From contig JAGMWG010000005.1 of assembly GCA_020744225.1 (NCBI GenBank), forward strand, positions 1,302,001 to 1,366,000: a stretch of 64,000 nt of DNA. The letters are read 5' to 3'. Below are positions 35,238-46,400 of this stretch, in pieces; within the stretch, counting starts at the first letter, position 1; the number at the start of each line of letters is the position of its first letter. Made by a program: the position numbers and the translations under genes. The stretch is from Paraphoma chrysanthemicola. Taxonomy: Eukaryota > Ascomycota > Dothideomycetes > Pleosporales > Phaeosphaeriaceae. The notes below the pieces were generated by a model. That model was not told the origin of the DNA. It ran no database searches and worked only from the letters and a program-made list of their open reading frames with translations.

Positions 35238-36554
35238 ATGGCCGACGACGACAATTTCGACATCGACATCTACGGCGATGACTCCTATCAAGACTCGGGC
35301 GCGCAGCAAGACACCACCTTGACCGACACAAACACGCCGAATGCAGCAACAAACGGCGGCGACTCGACGAACAATACGATGAGTGAGGGTGGCGATCATG
35401 CTGTGAAACAGGAGGCTTCCGGAGCTACTACCAACGGCGACACAAATCATGACACCAGCACCCAGCAAATCGCTAGTACCGGTGGCTCAGTGGGTGTTCA
35501 CGAGGTCCATAGGCAAGCTCCACAGAAGCAGGGCACGAAGCGCAAGCAAGGCGAAGACGATGATCGACCGACCGACCCAGGAGCTACAGCAGCATTGATG
35601 ATAAATGACGTGAACTGGTGGATTAGCGAAGAAGACATTCGAGGATGGGCAAACCAAAGTGGCTGTGAAGATGAGCTGAACGAAGTAACTTTCAATGAGC
35701 ACAAGGTTAATGGCAAGAGCAAAGGGTAGGCGGAATTCTTAGATGGTGTACATGTTCTAACTCTAGTCAGACAAGTCTACGTTCAACTTCAGTCGGCGCA
35801 AGCAGCAACCGCTCTCAAGCATCAAATCGACAATTTGTACAAGGATCAAGCGCATGCAAAGAAGCCCACAGCCATCTTCAACCCCCCACAGCACAACCCT
35901 TTCAAGACGTTACCGAAGGACGTGCCACCGCGTGACAAAGGACGAGGTGATCGCGGGTCCTCGGGCGGCTATGGCAATCAGACGGGTGGCTTCAATAACA
36001 ATCGAGGTGGTTACAACCGCGGCAATTACAACAATAGAGGCGGGAATGTGGGGTTCCAGAATCGCAATTTCTCCGGCCCTGCAGGCGGTAACATGGGTGG
36101 CGGTATGGGCTACGGCGCTCAGCCTCCAATGAACAATTTTGGCGGCAACGCGATGGGTGGCGGCGGTATGAACCAGTTTGGAGGCGGCTTCAACCGTGGC
36201 GGCATGATGGGCAACAACATGCGAGGCGGCATGAGCAACCGTGGCGGTCGTGGTGGTATGGGCATGAATAACATGGCCGGCGGCATGGGAATGGGCATGC
36301 CTATGGGTGGTAACATGATGGGTATGGGAGGCATGAACATGGGAATGGGCGGCAATATGGGCATGATGGGAGGGGCCATGGGTAAGTCATTACAGTTTCC
36401 ATCTCACCTCGGTCCTTGGGTCTCGCTGACAGTCCAAGGTGGCGGCTTCAACCAGCAACAAGGTTTCAATCCTGGCTTCTTTCCACAGCAACAACAAGGT
36501 GGCAACGAATGGAGCAATCCGCATGGCAATAAGAGGCCGCGCTCTGGAGAATAG
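35238..36554 (+). CDS. RRM protein with Gly/Met/Asn-rich tail, CPSF6-like
   Basis: Probable RNA-binding protein in mRNA 3' processing. Exons 35238-35725, 35771-36381 and 36439-36554; 404 aa. Residues 1-110 are acidic and disordered. The RRM covers about 115-185: RNP2-like ALMINDVNWWISEEDI and RNP1-like GKSKGQVYVQLQ split by intron 1 (45 nt). The NDVNWW form resembles the CFIm68/CPSF6 RRM. Residues 205-370 are NNRGGYNRG, then GGMGMG/GNMM repeats, a low-complexity region likely to phase-separate. Intron 2 is a multiple of three without a stop, so retention or use of a nearer AG at 36432 also keeps the frame. The C-terminus is NKRPRSGE. Confidence 0.82.
36382..36438 (+). other. Frame-neutral intron in the RRM gene
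   Basis: GTAAGT donor at 36382. AG acceptors at 36431-36432 (CTGACAG) and 36437-36438 (CCAAG). Both lengths (51 and 57 nt) are multiples of three and contain no in-frame stop, so spliced, alternatively spliced and retained forms all encode protein. Confidence 0.7.
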
Positions 36555-37677
36555 AATTCTGCACATCGACCGGGCAGCAACAGGTCGGCTGTCTGAGGGA
36601 ATGACGAGCCTCCACAATCCGTCGAAACTTGACGGTCCGCACGACTTTACTGACCACACATGTGATCATCTACCTCAATTGCAGTCAACTGCATCCGACG
36701 ACCATCGATGAGGGCATTGGGGGCCGAGAAGTCGGCCGTAATACTATTTCCTGGCGCAGATCGTCTCCGTTCGGTCGATTCAAGCTCGACATTATTTTCG
36801 ACATCATCATTCGGCTGCCCTGTCAGAACAGAAGGGCTCGCTCATTTAGCTCATTTTACGGTGTTTCCCTCGGCGTTTTGCACTCGGGCAGGTCATCATT
36901 AGGGAAATCAACGTCGTTATTCCTCTCGTCATCGGACTCTTATTTCATCATCATACTGTTCAGCATGTTGTCTGTGGAGCAACTTCTAAGCTGCACCGGC
37001 AGCTTTTGTGTATCTAATATCTTAAGACGAAAGACATGCGGTACCTACACGGAACGCGGAGTTACATCGGCGTGCCTTGTTACAGACCCATCCTTTCGGA
37101 TGCGCAAAAGTAAAAGAGTCCGAAGACGCAATATCTCGCGAATGTTTGCAACTACTTGTCCTGTACCCTTAATCCTAAATCAAGCAATGCGCCCCCAAAT
37201 CCTTGGTGGAAAATATCTGGACCCTGGCTAATCTGGATATAGGCCCGCCGGGACCTGCATTTGACCACAAACCCAGGTTCGGTAATATGCAATTCTACCA
37301 AGGAGCATCACGAAACGCAGAGTACCCAATCACATCCCTTTGAAACATGTCCTAACCTTCTAGAAGCATGCCCTGTCGCACCACTCCGCACTCCACTACC
37401 GGGTAAGGACCCCTGGTCGCTAATCTGAACATACAAGCAAATGGAGCTTAAGTGTCGCACTAGGCTAAGCTAGGCGTGACGTCGGAGGGTGCTTCATCTA
37501 TACGCAATGTGCTGAAGGAAGATGGCGAGTGCGATGCTGGATGGATGTATATGGATAGTCCTAGGGGCCGAGACGTTGGAATGGAGTGAGTGATTAGAGT
37601 AAGGATACAGAGTATATGTACCCCGGATGCTGCTAGATTGAAGCCTTGTGCGACTTTTAGATATTCAGATTGCGAAA
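36555..37677. other. Intergenic, GH5 promoter
   Basis: 1123 nt without a supported gene. The plus-strand frame at 36629-37231 has no recognisable feature and lacks an exon-like composition. Confidence 0.5.
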
Positions 37678-39512
37678 ATGGGACGATACGCAAATGCTGT
37701 TGTGCTCGCGGGAGCCTTGCTTCGTGGGGTGGCCGCTCAAGGTATGTGGCCGTACACGGCATTCCGCGGACGAAAACTGACAAAAGTACTTTGCAGGTAA
37801 TGGCACTGGAGTTCAATGTCCTTCGACATCGAAGTTCACTCCCATCAGTGCAGGAAAATTCTACGATGCGCTGAACCCGGGCTGGAATCTGGGCAACACA
37901 CTCGATGCCATCGAGACGGAGGGATCATGGAACAATCCTCCCGTCGTCGCGGCCACTTTCGACGATGTCAAGAAGGCTGGCTACAAGAGCATTCGTCTGC
38001 CAGTCACGTGGACATACCATTTCACAAGCCAGAGTCCCACGTGGCAAGTCGATGCAAAGTGGCTGCAGAGAGTAGAAGATGTCGTGGATATGATCCTACA
38101 GAGAGGATTCTACGCAATTGTGAACGTACACCACGACAGCTGGACCTGGGCGGATTTGACCAAGTCGGACACCAACGTCACATTGGTTGAGGAGAAGCTC
38201 TACAAGCTTTGGTACCAGATTGGCACGAAGCTGGCGTGCAAGGGAAGCCAGCTTGCTTTCGAGACAGTCAATGAGATCCCTGGCACAACCGCGGAGCATG
38301 GCGCGGTTATCAACAGGCTCAACACGATTATGCTTCAAGCCATGAGCGACGCTGGGGGCTTCAACCCGCAGCGTGTCGTCACGCTTGTGGGTGCGGGTGA
38401 GGATGGCTTGAAGACTACACAGTGGTTTAAGCGTCCCGATGCGAAGTTCAAGAATCCTTGGGGCATTCAGTATCACTACTACTCGCCTTGTAAGTCAGCC
38501 CAGGTATTTCACTCCGCATCAAACTCACCGCTTCATAGATGATTTCGTTTTCGCTGCCTGGGGCAAGACTACATGGGGTTCAGATGCTGACAAGGCTGCT
38601 CTCGATGCTGACATCGCCCTTGTCCGCAATACCTTTCCCGACGTTCCTCTCGTCATTGGAGAATGGGCTGTCTCTCCAGTTGCCACCGAGACCTCTGCCC
38701 GCTGGCGTTACTTCGACTACTTTCTCCGCACAGCCGCCAAATACAACACCTCTACCGTCCTTTGGGATAACGGCGCCGACTTCCTCAACCGCGCGACCCA
38801 CGAATGGCGTGACCCGGTATCCCAGGATATCTACCGCAACGCCGTCAAAGGCATTCCCAACGCGTTGCCAGAAAGCACAACCGACGGCGCCACAACACAG
38901 CAAAGCTCTGCATACGTCTACCACAAGAAGGGCACAAACGTTACCGACGTCACACTCCCATTCAAGTTCAACGGAAACAAACTCAGCAAGAACATTGTGC
39001 TTGGAACCAAGCCACTCAACCAAGGAAAAGACTACACTGTCGCAGGCGAATCGATTACTTTCAAGGCGTCTTTCTTGTCGACTGTCTTCACCCCTTCGTC
39101 GCCAACAGGCAGTCTTCAAAACCTCACACTAACATTCAACCGCGGCGCCGCACTCACCGTCAACCTCCTCCAATACGCCGTTCCCGTCCTCAGCACCACC
39201 AGCTCCAAACTGCCCGCCACAAGCGCCGACTTGGTCGTCCCCTTGACATGGTCCGGGCAGAACAGGCCAGCGGCAATCAAGGCGGTCAAGGCCGATGGGA
39301 CGTACTTGGTGGATGATTGGACGCAGTATCTGCCTCCGCTGCAGCAGGGCAGGACCACGTATAATAATCACTGGGAGTGGACGGCCGAGGGTGTGATTAT
39401 AAGGGCGGCGGTATTTGATGCAGTCAGGGCGGCGGGGCAGACGACCACGTTGACGATTGAGTTTTATCCGAGGGAGCCGGGGAATAGTGCGAATTACACT
39501 ATCACAGTATAG
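37678..39512 (+). CDS. Secreted GH5 endoglucanase with CBM_X2 and CBM46-like modules
   Basis: Hydrolyses beta-1,4-glucan-type polysaccharides outside the cell. Exons 37678-37741, 37797-38489 and 38539-39512; 576 aa. A signal peptide is at 1-20 (MGRYANAVVLAGALLRGVAA). GH5 marks are GWNLGNTLDAIE, SIRLPVTW, VNVHHDSWTW, acid/base Glu in FETVNEI, the HYYSPYDF link restored by intron 2, and nucleophile Glu in LVIGEWAVS. After the barrel (about 365) come an Ig-like CBM_X2 module (VTLPFKFNGNKLSKNI) and a CBM46-like module (LTWSGQNRPAAIKA ... WTAEGVIIRAAVFD). This three-module order is known from bacterial Cel5B-type enzymes, which suggests old transfer from bacteria followed by gain of short introns. 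Module boundaries are estimates. Confidence 0.88.
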
Positions 39513-39762
39513 AGTAGGAGTTGCCGATAGGGGATGGAAGGAAGGTTATGGTGAGGTGGTTGGGGACGGGCATTCGATGTATATATTGATTTGGGAAGTA
39601 GAGAAAGGTGCGTGTATTTATGTCTGGTATGCAAATATGCTCTCCGCAACGCTTGATGTTTGCCAACTCGACGCAACGGTACTTTTGAAATGCCCATTAT
39701 TCATTCTCACTGCAACACCTATAATAATCAATGGTCCAAGTTTATGCCGCCCATCTAAATCC

Positions 39763-41128
39763 CTATTTCACACTATACCCATCCAACAATCCCTTCAAGC
39801 TCAGCCCTGGCCCCGTAGCTAATAAAGCGTTCAACGCCGCACTGCCCAAATACACGGGACACTTGATCTCTTGCGCCTTGTCCACCACAATCTTCAACGC
39901 CTCTGCATATCCTCCCAGAACACTTCCCACACCCGCATCCCGTCCCTCCAGAACATCAATCATTTTCGCACCCACTTGCTTGAACATCGTACTTCCGCCC
40001 GCAGCATCACACGCCAGTTCGTACAATTGCGGTAATGGAATGCCAACGTGATTCGCTAGTGAAATTGCTTCTGCTGCGGAAACGAGATGGATGCCGGTTA
40101 ACAGGTCGATGACGAGCTTGAGAGCAGCTTCCTTTTCTGAGGCGGAGAGAGTGGAGGTAATGTTTGAGACGGGCTCCGAGGTCCAGAGACGCACGAGGCC
40201 GGCATCGTCGTTGGCGCCCCAGCCGCGGTCGAGGGCAGAGAAGTAGACTTGTTCGGCGACGGAGCAGAGTGTGGCGGGGAAGTTTGCGGAGCGGGACATG
40301 TATGTTATGATACCCTTTTGATTGTGTTAGTCGCCATTCGAGATTTTGCATGAATGGAAATCAAAGGGAACTTACGGTGTCCTTCAAGATAATCGTCACC
40401 GCGCTCGCACCGGGAAAGTAGTCTTCTTTCAACGTCCTCTGACTCCGATTCTCAAACATCCAACTCCATCCCTGACTCTTGACCACCGCATCACACACAT
40501 CCTTCCCGTTCAATCCCAACCGCGCCGCAAACCCATACGCCTCACTCAGAGCCAGGATCTGGATCGCAGCAAGCACCTGATGTACCATCTTCATATTACT
40601 CCCTGCACCAATTCCACCATTCACAATGAAAAGTTTACTTGGCGCACTCATCTCTTGCAACAACCACTTCCCCTTTTCCAACGCCGCATCCGACGCTCCA
40701 GCCATGATCGACAAAGTTCCATCTGCTGCGCGCCCGGCACCGCCAGATACAGGCGCGTCGATGAAGAAAATATCGCCTCGGCCAACAGTTGCTAATTTCT
40801 TCTCCACGCTCTTAACATAACTGCTTGCTACCGTTGAGCATAGAATCAGCGTCGCGCCTTGCGGTAACGCTTGCACAATTCCCTGGCCGCCGAACAGCGC
40901 GGGATGCGCTTGTGGTGCAGACGCGACCATGACGATGTAGAATGCCTTGTCTTTTGCGGATGCGGACAGCGAGCTAGCTGGTGTGCCGCCCGCTGCTGAG
41001 AACTTCTCGAGTGAGGGAGGGTACACGTCGGCACCGGTCACGGGGTAGCCTTGCTTGACGAGGTGTGTGGCCATGCCCATTCCCATGGCGCCTAGGCCAC
41101 AGAAGCCGATGGAGGGTTTGGTGGACAT
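39763..41128 (-). CDS. 6-phosphogluconate/3-hydroxyisobutyrate dehydrogenase-family enzyme
   Basis: NAD(P)-dependent beta-hydroxyacid dehydrogenase. Exons 41128-40376 and 40314-39763; 434 aa; intron 61 nt with a GACTAACA branch site. The Rossmann motif is GFCGLGAMGMGMA; the substrate loop is DAPVSGGAGRAADGTLSIMAG; the catalytic Lys sits in GAGSNMKMVHQVL. All are standard for the family. It is longer than a typical HIBADH (about 300 aa) because the C-terminal helical part is extended, as in the L-threonate dehydrogenase-like group. No mitochondrial presequence is seen (MSTKPSIGF start), so it is probably cytosolic. The exact substrate cannot be told. It is convergent with the GH5 gene 250 nt away. 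Confidence 0.88.
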
Positions 41129-42482
41129 TGTGTGTTGTCGTGTAAATGTGTATTAGAAGATAGAGTCGAAGGTGTTGTATTGGAGTTTGTTAGGCTGATG
41201 TAAGTACGTGGAAGGTTCGTGGCGTGTGGGGAAAGTGCGTTCAAATATTTCATATACAGGGGCAAGAATGTTCGGGTAGTTCTTGCGATGTTGAGGTTTG
41301 TAACTTCCTCGAAGAGATCTATGCATGAACGAGTAAAAGCCTGTATAGAAAGTCTCGCACTTCCCTCCGACAATTAGAACTCGGAGCTGGAAATGCACCC
41401 AAGACATCACAACTTCACGAGAAAACCTCGCGCCTTGGCCCCCTGAGACTCTCCATCATCCGATCCAACATCAGCCCTCTCAACGGACCGGCAGAAGTGC
41501 TGCATTTACATGACAGCCGATGTTATCATTCGCAGGCAGTGCCCCGCACTATGTCGAATGTAGTAGGCGGGGTAGTTCGAGCCGGCAAATGTCGCACCGA
41601 AATGTGGGCGGGTGGGCTGTCGGCATTTGGTCAGGGTTGCTCGGTTGGGCATTCCGCTTGGGAGTCGGCGAAATCGCCGATGGTGATATCTGATGCATTG
41701 TGTTCTGTTCCGTTTGTGAAGAAGAGCGCTGAGGGCTTAAGTACTTCTGTTTTCGGATCATTCAATACTCGATGAAAGCGCGTTATTGGGAAGATTGTGC
41801 TAATAGCAAAGTTGTGAAGAATGGTTTGCAGGGCAAATCTAACAGGTTAAGGAATTCGAAGAAGCAGGCACGCCATATGCAATGAATGTGACTTCCGCCA
41901 CCATAGTAGAAATGTGCAATTTTTGGCGAATTTCGGTCATTTCACAGTGAGAGTTCTTGACGTATTCTATCAACGTGTATAGAAGAAGTAGGACGACATC
42001 TGAACAGTTTGCCAACATTACCTAGGTGCGTACCTAGGTATTCGCAATCTTTGAGGCTAGATCTCATCCTCCCTGGCCTCTTCCGCCCTTCCCTGGGCCA
42101 TTACACACCACCGCCCCTCCGACAACTCCAAAGCTATCTCCAGATCTCACGCTGACAAACCTTTGTCAGATCTGGTGTTGCAAAGGAAGCGCACCCCTCC
42201 ACCAGCGCACAGACAAAATTACCACGCTTGGCAGGTACATCTCGACGCACGGGCGAAAATCTCCTCTTCTCGATTAGGACCTGCGCGATGGTGTGTCGCG
42301 ATATGTCAGCTATTGCGCGAAGGTGGAGAGGTCAGCGTGGTCTTTCGGAGGTATTGAGAGTGGTAGTGTGGTGCAAGGGCGACGGGGTTGGAGGTTAAAG
42401 ACCGATGGAGGCGCGCTGTACGATACATCGAACATACCTGCCTACTTGACCAATACATCAGCATATTTCTACACATCTCATC
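41129..42482. other. Intergenic with paired ACCTAGGT palindromes
   Basis: 1354 nt between divergent genes, no supported coding sequence. Two ACCTAGGT palindromes at 42020-42027 and 42032-42039 lie about 450 nt upstream of the HSL-type hydrolase. The short frames at 41497-41775 + and 41549-41761 - overlap and lack features. Confidence 0.5.
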
Positions 42483-43482
42483 ATGTCACTGCGTACTACT
42501 GCTGCTACTCGGTTCGATTCGTTCAACCTCTACAAAACTTCGTACAAGAAGATTGGCAAGCATGAGATCGAAGTCAATGTCCTCGTGCCAAAGGGTAGCA
42601 AGCCAAGGAAGCTTCCAGTCATGGTGAAATGGCACGGTGGAGGTCTTGTGAGCTTTACCTTCAACAAACCGCAATTCAGGTCTTCGCTAACATTGCCATC
42701 AGAGCACAGGAACAGCAGCATACACAGACTGGTTTTCCGGATTCTTCGTCCCGTTTTTCCACCGCAACAGCGCGGTATGCGTGCTGCCCAACTACCGCTT
42801 GATTCCGGAACACAACGGCGACGATATTCTAGACGACATTGCAGATTTTTGGACCTGGTTCAGAGAGTCGCTTCCAGCCTACCTGTCATCGAACGAGCCG
42901 GCCCTTGAAGCTGATTTCTCAAAAGTTCTCGTATCAGGAGAAAGCGCAGGTGGATGGTGCGCGCTACAATCTGTCCTCACACTGCCTGAATTGACATTCA
43001 GGGCGTGCTTCGTTCAGTACCCAGTCACAAATGCTTTTCCAGTCTCACCAGACCACAAGCCTTTTGGAGAGCCCATTCCTCCAAAGGAAGAACTCGAGCA
43101 GTTTCTCGCATCTATTGAGCCAGGCACAATTCTCAGCGGCGTCACGCCACCGGCTAGAGATTCAGTGTCTATGATGTTGCGTGCGCATGGACGATGGGGC
43201 GAGGTATTTGGCGAGGGAAAGCATCTCATGCCTGATACGAGGGTTGAAGACGCAAAGTTCTTGGCACCGACATATATTCTGCATGGAGAGGACGATACAA
43301 TTGTGCCCGTGAAGTGGACGCATGCTTTCGTCGAGAAGGCGAAGAAAGCTGTACCGGAAGCGCGGATCAGACTTGTGACGCCGCCTGGAGACCATGGTTT
43401 TGATGAAAGCCTATATGAAGAAGATGAGCCATGGCTTAGAGAGTTGTTGAGGGATATTGAGAAGGACTGGATTGCGGTGTAA
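42483..43482 (+). CDS. HSL-type alpha/beta hydrolase (abhydrolase_3)
   Basis: Carboxylesterase of the hormone-sensitive-lipase group. Exons 42483-42647 and 42703-43482; 314 aa. The 55-nt intron falls just after the oxyanion motif KWHGGGL and restores STGTAAYTDWFSGFF. Catalytic set: Ser in VSGESAGGW (GxSxG), Asp in LHGEDDTIVP, His in PPGDHGFDES. The pattern VCVLPNYRLIPEHN is the usual DYRLAPE-like strand of the family. No signal peptide. The substrate is unknown; in fungi these act on small esters and xenobiotics. The start is the ATG at 42483, shortly after a stop-rich leader. Confidence 0.87.
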
Positions 43483-46400
43483 CGCAGCACTATGATCTTG
43501 GGCCGTCTGCAACTAATTGCCACTACTTCATAGTCGAGTTGATCTAGGATTTCCCATCAATCTATTCTACTAGGTTGGCTCCTGTTAGGATTGAACTCAA
43601 ATTTGGCAGCATGTGGACCATATCAGTAACTGACAATTACGGTCTTCTGTTTCCTCTTGCGGGCCTGCCTTGTAGCTTCTTTGGCTATAAATATATTGGC
43701 TGCCGCATACCCTGAGTCCTGCAATATGTGCGGAGATTGAACCTCGAAGTGTACTCAGTGCAGAGCATTGTGAGATGGCGTCTGAGCAGCTTTCATCTGC
43801 GCGAGCTCTCCTGTCTCGCCGAATATTGGCACGTCTCATCAAAGCCGCGAGGGACATCCGTGTTCACACAAGACAATGATATGTAATCCCCAAACATCGA
43901 ATGTCCGTACGCCGGCTAAATCGGGGGATTGCCGAGCTGGTTGCAAGGAACTAAGGAACAGGAACCTCGGAACCGCGTCAGGCGCAAGAAGTACCTTTGC
44001 CACCGTACCGGAGCAGTGTGCAGGGCTCAATGCGGTACACGGGTGATGAGTGTTTGCGACAAGCAGGACTGGAGGAAATCTTCCGTCTCGCTCTCACAAT
44101 TTCCGGCGAAGCCGACTCAGAGGCACGTTTCAAGAGCCCGAGTTGTGGTGGCGAAAAGTGTGTAAGCGACTCGAGTTCTTCCAGAAAAGACCCCTTGCAT
44201 GACCCGCGTGGAAGAATTGCGTGTGGGAGCGTGCTTGTTCTGACGACGAGACTCCCCATGTCGCGTGGGGTTAAAAGCCATGAGGGTGTGCTGACACGAC
44301 CATTGCTTCGTCGCGAGGCGTGAACGCTGAATCGTGCAATATCGATCCTTGCTGAGGCGTCGCAGTAAGATAGTCAGGGGCGAACGTGAAGAGATAGGAA
44401 GAAATGGTTATTCTGAGGTTTTGCGAAGGCGGGAATAAAGTGTCAGCCCGACCGTGCTGACAAAGGGCAATATGAAACACAAGCAGTCGCTTGATGGTGA
44501 TCGCAACGCGCGTCGAGGTTGAGCAACGATCGATCACCAGGAGGATCCGCAACAACGTTACACACTTCAGTGTGTAAATTGCGATGAACTTTCGCTAGTG
44601 TCGCGATGCTTGGCGAATGTTGAGGACGGTCATGATCTTCAGGAGGAGCGTGATTGGCGAACAGTAAATATCAGCCACAACGCAGTGATAATGCGAACAT
44701 GGGGAACGATCACCTGGTTCTGCAAATCGGGCTCTGCTTGGCCAGAGCGGTGAAACAGCAAGTGCATTTGATGGCCGAATAGTTCGGCACTTGAATCCTT
44801 CAACGGCGTTCCGCTGTCATTCGTTTCCGAGAGCCTGGTTGTTCAATGACAGGGAGAGAGAGGTTGAGTCCGTGCCAGCAATGCTTGCGTTCACCGCTGA
44901 ATGTGAGTCACTGGGCAGCAAAAGGCGCGACTCCGGAGCACAGTAGTCCGCCGACCAAGCAGAAGTAGACGTGATGTAGCGCAGTATCAAAAATACATGC
45001 TGGAGGTACCAGTCCTGCTTGTGGGCCACGCCCATCATGTGCGACGATGATTTGCGGACCTGCAGCCCTGGATGATCTGCCGACAGGGTTAGTGGACAAC
45101 AGCGCAGGAGGTGCATGCGCATGTGATTTGCTGCATCGAACGCTTGCTGCAGAGTTCTACACATCGAGGCACGACATAGCGCAGGCAACCGCATGGCATA
45201 CGCCAAGAGCGCGCGCTCGTGCCATTGCTTTTGCGCTGGATCATTGACGTCTCATCGGAGGCTTGCAAATATCGATGCGGTAATGCGACGAAAGAGTGTT
45301 TTCCTGTGGAGACCTCAAACATAGTACGAGCAGTGTGAGACTGTCGGTGAATCTACGGTACCTGATCTCGTGATCAGGCGGGTTTGTGTAATCGCAGAAA
45401 GTAGGCAAACATAGCCCAGGATTCTGTACCGATCATGCCAGCTGCTTTCGTCGCAGACGCCGGAAGATGGCGCAGTTGCAGGCCTGAGAGTCGGGCGATG
45501 TGTGCCTGCCAATACCCCAGAAGGGTCAAGGGTGTCTTGAAGGCTTGTTGGCCCAGCCAAAGTTGCACTGCTCTGTGCCATGGTTCACCGAGCGTGTTCG
45601 TGCTCGGCTCGAACAACCGATGATCGCTTATAGTGGTCGCGAGTGCGAAGGATTTGGTGTGGCAGCCCCCATTTGCGACAATCAATGTGCGGAGAGGCTG
45701 CAGATAGTGGAGATAGCAATGAGGCATTGCCAGCCGCGCGACGCGGTCTGTACTGGAGGGTATAATCCTCGAACTATGGGCGATTGACCGCTCACTAGCC
45801 AGACTGCTGGCCACGCCGTCACCTAGCGGTGTATGATGTGGACGCAGTGGAACCCGAGGCGTGCAACGTATTACAAGCCAATGCGCAACCTGATCAGGGC
45901 GATGTGTTGGGCTGGCAGATCAAGTGGGGTTCTGCATTGGTGCAGATGTAAGGTGAAGAGTCATATGCGTGGAAGTTGGCAATGCGGGATATCGAGCCTG
46001 CGTGGTTTATGTCATCTGCCGTCTTGAGGTGAGCGTAAGCGCAGCCGAGCGAGCCACACTGCCCCTGTAAGACGATGATGAGGTGAGACGTTTAAGTTGA
46101 ACGTCGAATTGTATCGAATTGTCCCCTGGCGACACGAGGTGATGCTATTGTAGGACTGCCTGCATGAAAGAAGCAAGGATGGTAATCATTTCAAGGTTCG
46201 AAGGACGGGACCGGTCACGCGGAAGGCGCAGCGCGGGGATCAGGAATGCGCGGCAACGAGCGGGACAGCCCTCGAGCTGGAGACTCTCGTGGAGGCCTCA
46301 GTTCAAGGTGTTGGCCCTACTCTACAGAAGCAAGTACGATACGTCACCACAAGCTGCACTAGCAGAGCATCAGGCACTCATTGTCCTCATGGTGGGGCCA

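Noticed and set aside
43925..44010. tRNA-like GCCGAGCTGGTTGCAAGG stretch
   Set aside because: Resembles the A-box region of a Leu/Ser tRNA, but no B-box or closing acceptor stem follows at a suitable distance.
45374..45814. 146-codon minus-strand frame
   Set aside because: No motif; overlapped by equally long frames on the other strand, as in chance open reading.
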